From Caballeronia turbans (GTDB taxonomy: Bacteria; Pseudomonadota; Gammaproteobacteria; Burkholderiales; Burkholderiaceae), in assembly GCA_001544655.2 (NCBI GenBank), contig FCOD02000047.1:1-36095 (forward strand): DNA of 36,095 bases. Reading direction: 5' to 3'. The notes under the pieces were generated by a model. The model saw only the letters and a list, made by a program, of their open reading frames with translations. It did no database searches and was not told the origin of the DNA. Below are positions 33,430 to 36,095 of this stretch, in pieces (the stretch's first letter is position 1; every line of letters begins with the position of its first letter). A program made the position numbers and the translations under genes.

Positions 33430-35250
33430 ATGACTACGCTCATGCAAACGGTGCAGCCCGTGCGCTACCGCATCGTTCCGAAAAATCCCGCCGCGCATCT
33501 CTTCGAAGTGACGCTCACCGTTGCAGAGCCGGATCCAGCTGGTCAGCGGTTCATGTTGCCGGTGTGGATTCCTGGCAGCTACATGATCCGCGAGTTCGCG
33601 CGCAATATCGTGACGCTGCAGGCGTTCAACGCGGCGGGCCGCCGGGTCGCGATCGAAAAGATCGACAAGCACGCATGGCAAGCCGCACCGGTCGACGGAC
33701 CGATCACGCTGCGCTACGAGGTCTACGCGTGGGACATGTCGGTGCGCGCCGCGCATCTGGACGACACCGTCGGCTTCTTCAACGGGACGAGCACCTTCCT
33801 CGCGGTGGAAGGGCAGTCGGCCGCGCCGTGCATCGTCGATATCGAACCGCCGCAGGGCGGCGCGTATCGCAACTGGCGCGTCGCGACGGCGCTCGCCGAG
33901 GCGCGCGGCACGAAGCGCTACGGCTTTGGCAGCTATGAAGCGGCGAATTACGACGAACTCGTCGATCAGCCCGTCACGCTCGGCGAATTCGCGCTCAGCA
34001 GCTTCACCGCGCACGGCGTGAAGCATGACATCGTGATTTCGGGGCGCGTCGTCAATCTCGACATGAACCGGCTCGCCGCGGATCTGAAGCGCGTCTGCGA
34101 AGCGCAAATCGCGCTTTTCGAGCCGCGCACGAAGAAGGCGCCGGTGGAACGCTACGTGTTCATGACCGTCGCCGTCAGCGATGGTTATGGCGGGCTTGAG
34201 CATCGCGCATCGACGGCGCTGATCTGCAATCGCACCGATCTGCCCGTGCTGGGCCGCCCGGAAACGACCGAAGGCTATCGCACCTATCTCGGTCTGTGCA
34301 GCCACGAGTACTTCCATACGTGGAACGTGAAGCGCATCAAGCCGGCGGCGTTCGCGCCGTACGATCTGTCGCAGGAGAATTACACGACGCTGCTGTGGCT
34401 CTTCGAAGGCTTCACGTCCTACTACGACGATCTGCTGCTCGTGCGCAGCGGCCTCATCTCGGCGGGCGATTACTTCAACCTGCTCGGCAAGACGATCGGC
34501 AGCGTGCTGCGCGGCACGGGGCGCCTCAAGCAGTCCGTCGCGCAAAGCTCGTTCGATGCTTGGGTGAAGTACTATCGCGCCGACGAAAACGCGCCGAACG
34601 CGATCGTCAGCTACTACCAGAAAGGCTCGCTCGTCGCGCTGGCGTTCGATCTGTCGATCCGCGCGCAAACCGACAACCGCAAATCGCTCGACGACGTGAT
34701 GCGCCTCCTCTGGCAACGCTACGGGCGCGAGTTCTACCACGGCAAGGCGCGCGGACTTATGGAGGAAGACGTCGAGGCGCTCTTCGCCGAAGCGACCGGC
34801 GCGGACCTGCGCTCGCTCTTCCGCGACGGCGTGCGCGGCACGCGCGATCTGCCGCTCGACGCGCTGCTCGAGCCGTTCGGCATCGCGATGGCGCCCGATT
34901 TGCCGGGCAACGGCGCATCGGTCAAGCCTTCGCTCGGCGCGCGTGTGCGCGGCGGCGCGGATTGCGCGCTTGCCGTCGTGCATGAAGGCAGCGCGGCGCA
35001 GAAGGCGGGATTGTCGGCGGGTGACGTGCTCGTCGCAATCGACGGACTGCGCATCACCGGCTCCAATCTCGACGCGCTGCTGTCGCGCTATCTGCCGGGC
35101 ACGAAGGTGGAAGTGCACGCGTTCCGCCGCGACGAGCTGCGCCGCACCGAGCTCAGGCTCGACGGGCCGGAGGTCGCGCGCTACGTGCTGACGGCCATCG
35201 ACGGACGCGGCCCGTCGAAACAATGGCGCGAGCGCTGGCTGAAAGGCTGA
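33430..35250 (+). CDS. M61 family glycyl aminopeptidase with PDZ domain
   Basis: A 606-aa zinc metallopeptidase. An N-terminal beta domain (residues 1 to about 200, including [17 protein letters not shown]) precedes the catalytic part. The HExxH motif is HEYFH at 292-296 in [16 protein letters not shown], and the third ligand is Glu326 in [16 protein letters not shown] domain occupies roughly 500-575 ([20 protein letters not shown]). There is no clear signal peptide, so it is probably cytoplasmic. M61 enzymes release N-terminal glycine and some other residues. AAGGA lies 8 bp before the ATG at 33430; an in-frame ATG at 33391 is less well supported. Confidence 0.93.
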   Translation: MTTLMQTVQPVRYRIVPKNPAAHLFEVTLTVAEPDPAGQRFMLPVWIPGSYMIREFARNIVTLQAFNAAGRRVAIEKIDKHAWQAAPVDGPITLRYEVYAWDMSVRAAHLDDTVGFFNGTSTFLAVEGQSAAPCIVDIEPPQGGAYRNWRVATALAEARGTKRYGFGSYEAANYDELVDQPVTLGEFALSSFTAHGVKHDIVISGRVVNLDMNRLAADLKRVCEAQIALFEPRTKKAPVERYVFMTVAVSDGYGGLEHRASTALICNRTDLPVLGRPETTEGYRTYLGLCSHEYFHTWNVKRIKPAAFAPYDLSQENYTTLLWLFEGFTSYYDDLLLVRSGLISAGDYFNLLGKTIGSVLRGTGRLKQSVAQSSFDAWVKYYRADENAPNAIVSYYQKGSLVALAFDLSIRAQTDNRKSLDDVMRLLWQRYGREFYHGKARGLMEEDVEALFAEATGADLRSLFRDGVRGTRDLPLDALLEPFGIAMAPDLPGNGASVKPSLGARVRGGADCALAVVHEGSAAQKAGLSAGDVLVAIDGLRITGSNLDALLSRYLPGTKVEVHAFRRDELRRTELRLDGPEVARYVLTAIDGRGPSKQWRERWLKG

Positions 35251-35389
35251 TTCCGGAGGCGGATTGTTCTACCGGTGCAACGATCCGTCACGACCGCACG
35301 GCTTTTTCTCGACCGTCGAAAAACGAAGAATGCTTCCTAAGCCGGGCGCCGACGGTGCCCGAAACCCGATCAAGGAACAGGAAGCCATC

Positions 35390-35986
35390 ATGACGACGAT
35401 TCTGCAAATCAACTCCGCCGCCCGTTCGCAAGGTGCTCAATCGACGCTGCTCGCCGACGAACTGACCGCGAAACTGCAACAAAGCAACCCGGGCGCAAAG
35501 CTGGTCGTGCGCAATCTGCTGGGCGACAACCTTCCGCACCTCGACGACGCCACGCTCGGCGCGTTCTTCACGCCCGCCGATCAGCGCAGCGCGGAACAAG
35601 CCGCGATCAACGCGAAGAGCGAAGCGCTGATCGCCGAGTTGCAGGCGGCGGATGTCGTCGTGATCGCAGCGCCCCTGTACAACTTCGGCATCTCGTCGCA
35701 ACTGAAGACGTATTTCGACTGGATCGCGCGTGCCGGCATCACCTTCCGCTATACCGCGAACGGTCCGGAAGGCCTCGTGAAGGGCAAGAAGGTGTACGTG
35801 GTATCCGCGCGCGGCGGCAAGTACGCAGGCACGCCGAACGATTCGCAGACGCCGTTCCTTACGACGTTCCTCGGCTTCCTCGGCATGACCGACGTGAGCT
35901 TCATTTACGCCGAAGGCCTGAACATGGGGCCGGAAGTGGCTGGCGCGGCGCTGGCGTCGGCGCGTGAGGCGATTGCGGCTGTCTAA
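35390..35986 (+). CDS. azoR: FMN-dependent NADH-azoreductase
   Basis: A 198-aa flavodoxin-like oxidoreductase. The N-terminal FMN phosphate loop is [19 protein letters not shown] (residues 8-26). The active-site loop is [20 protein letters not shown] (about 93-112), and [10 protein letters not shown] near 142 closes over the flavin. AzoR reduces azo dyes and quinones with NADH and may protect against quinone stress. AGGAA precedes the ATG at 35390. The 139-bp leader contains a weak GGGCGCC/GGTGCCC hairpin at 35343-35359. Its terminator appears to be split by an insertion sequence just downstream. Confidence 0.93.
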   Translation: MTTILQINSAARSQGAQSTLLADELTAKLQQSNPGAKLVVRNLLGDNLPHLDDATLGAFFTPADQRSAEQAAINAKSEALIAELQAADVVVIAAPLYNFGISSQLKTYFDWIARAGITFRYTANGPEGLVKGKKVYVVSARGGKYAGTPNDSQTPFLTTFLGFLGMTDVSFIYAEGLNMGPEVAGAALASAREAIAAV

Positions 35987-36025
35987 GCGTCTCTCTTCAA
36001 GAAGAAAACCCCGCTGATTGAACTG

Positions 36026-36070
36026 CACCCCAAAAGTTGGACAACCGTCCAACGACTTGGGGTGTTTTTT
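36026..36070 (+). terminator. IS-borne terminator before the transposase start
   Basis: An inner stem GTTGGAC/GTCCAAC (36036-36042 with 36047-36053) lies within an outer stem CACCCCAA/TTGGGGTG (36026-36033 with 36057-36064). Six T residues follow (36065-36070), and the transposase ATG is the next base. It would stop transcripts entering from the azoR side. Confidence 0.7.
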
Positions 36071-36095
36071 ATGAGCAAGCACAGCGCGCAATTTA
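36071..36095 (+). CDS. Transposase orfA, first residues only (partial)
   Basis: Only MSKHSAQF is visible before the window ends. It starts at the ATG directly behind the T-run of the IS-borne hairpin. The position fits orfA of an IS3-family element, which encodes a helix-turn-helix protein normally joined to orfB by frameshifting. Too short to identify alone; the call rests on the flanking inverted repeat. Confidence 0.6.

Larger units (their letters stand above)
36019..36095 (+). mobile_element. Left end of an IS3-family (IS150-like) insertion sequence
   Basis: From 36019 the sequence TGAACTGCACCCCAAAAGTT continues into GGAC, which looks like the terminal inverted repeat of IS3-family elements of the IS150 type; these begin with TG. 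A start codon for a first transposase frame lies 52 bp inside. The element runs off the window, so the right end, target duplication and intactness cannot be seen. The name is from memory of the family, not a search. Confidence 0.75.

Noticed and set aside
35343-35359. GGGCGCC/GGTGCCC hairpin in the azoR leader
   Set aside because: Short, with a wobble pair, and not tied to any known element; mentioned only within the azoR entry.

Overview
The window is a GC-rich stretch of beta-proteobacterial chromosome. Protein sequences, gene order (hemA-prfA-prmC-grxD-ubiX) and codon use fit Burkholderiaceae, most likely Paraburkholderia or Caballeronia. That placement is inferred from recognised protein families; no search was run. 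About 30 protein genes are supported. I see no rRNA, tRNA, CRISPR array or prophage.

Layout. 1-1838: a terminator, an FAD-dependent dehydrogenase (170-1804) and a terminator facing left. 1864-6876: a sugar-acid catabolic cluster with a leftward operon (mannitol-dehydrogenase-family oxidoreductase, ACS-type MFS transporter, UxaA/GarD-family dehydratase) and a divergent FadR-type GntR regulator. 6925-9053: a small unknown protein, a Methyltransf_32-type methyltransferase and a DUF1415 protein. 9050-11804: a TetR regulator divergent from an MFS transporter, with a perfect 16-bp operator inside the transporter promoter, then a nitroreductase. 11811-14753: another MFS transporter and a YegD-like Hsp70 ATPase. 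14829-17071: a cold-shock protein with a long leader and an APC amino-acid permease. 17151-18634: a DODA-type dioxygenase and UbiX. 18648-22350: grxD, prmC, prfA and hemA, all leftward. 22543-25963: a glycosyltransferase, a small membrane protein and an M24B aminopeptidase P. 25980-29567: a HAD hydrolase, a DUF748 protein and EttA. 29711-29890: a start-less DUF3761 remnant. 30026-35986: YchF, a UbiH-type hydroxylase, DsbC, an M61 peptidase with PDZ domain and an azoreductase. 36019-36095: the left end of an IS3-family insertion sequence, cut by the window edge.

How the genes work together. Most of the window is housekeeping: translation (prfA, prmC, ettA, ychF), tetrapyrrole synthesis (hemA), ubiquinone synthesis (ubiX, UbiH family), periplasmic disulfide isomerisation (dsbC) and iron-sulfur handling (grxD). 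Three accessory modules carry their own regulation: the hexonate operon with its GntR regulator, the TetR/MFS pair, and the permease at 15479 with a strong inverted repeat upstream.

I did not find a convincing new multi-gene system. The observations most worth checking are the DUF3761 remnant, the IS that seems to have landed inside the azoR terminator while carrying its own terminator, the TetR operator filling a promoter spacer, the near leaderless start of the UbiH gene, the 14-bp inverted repeat before the APC permease, and a nested hairpin between dsbC and the M61 peptidase gene.
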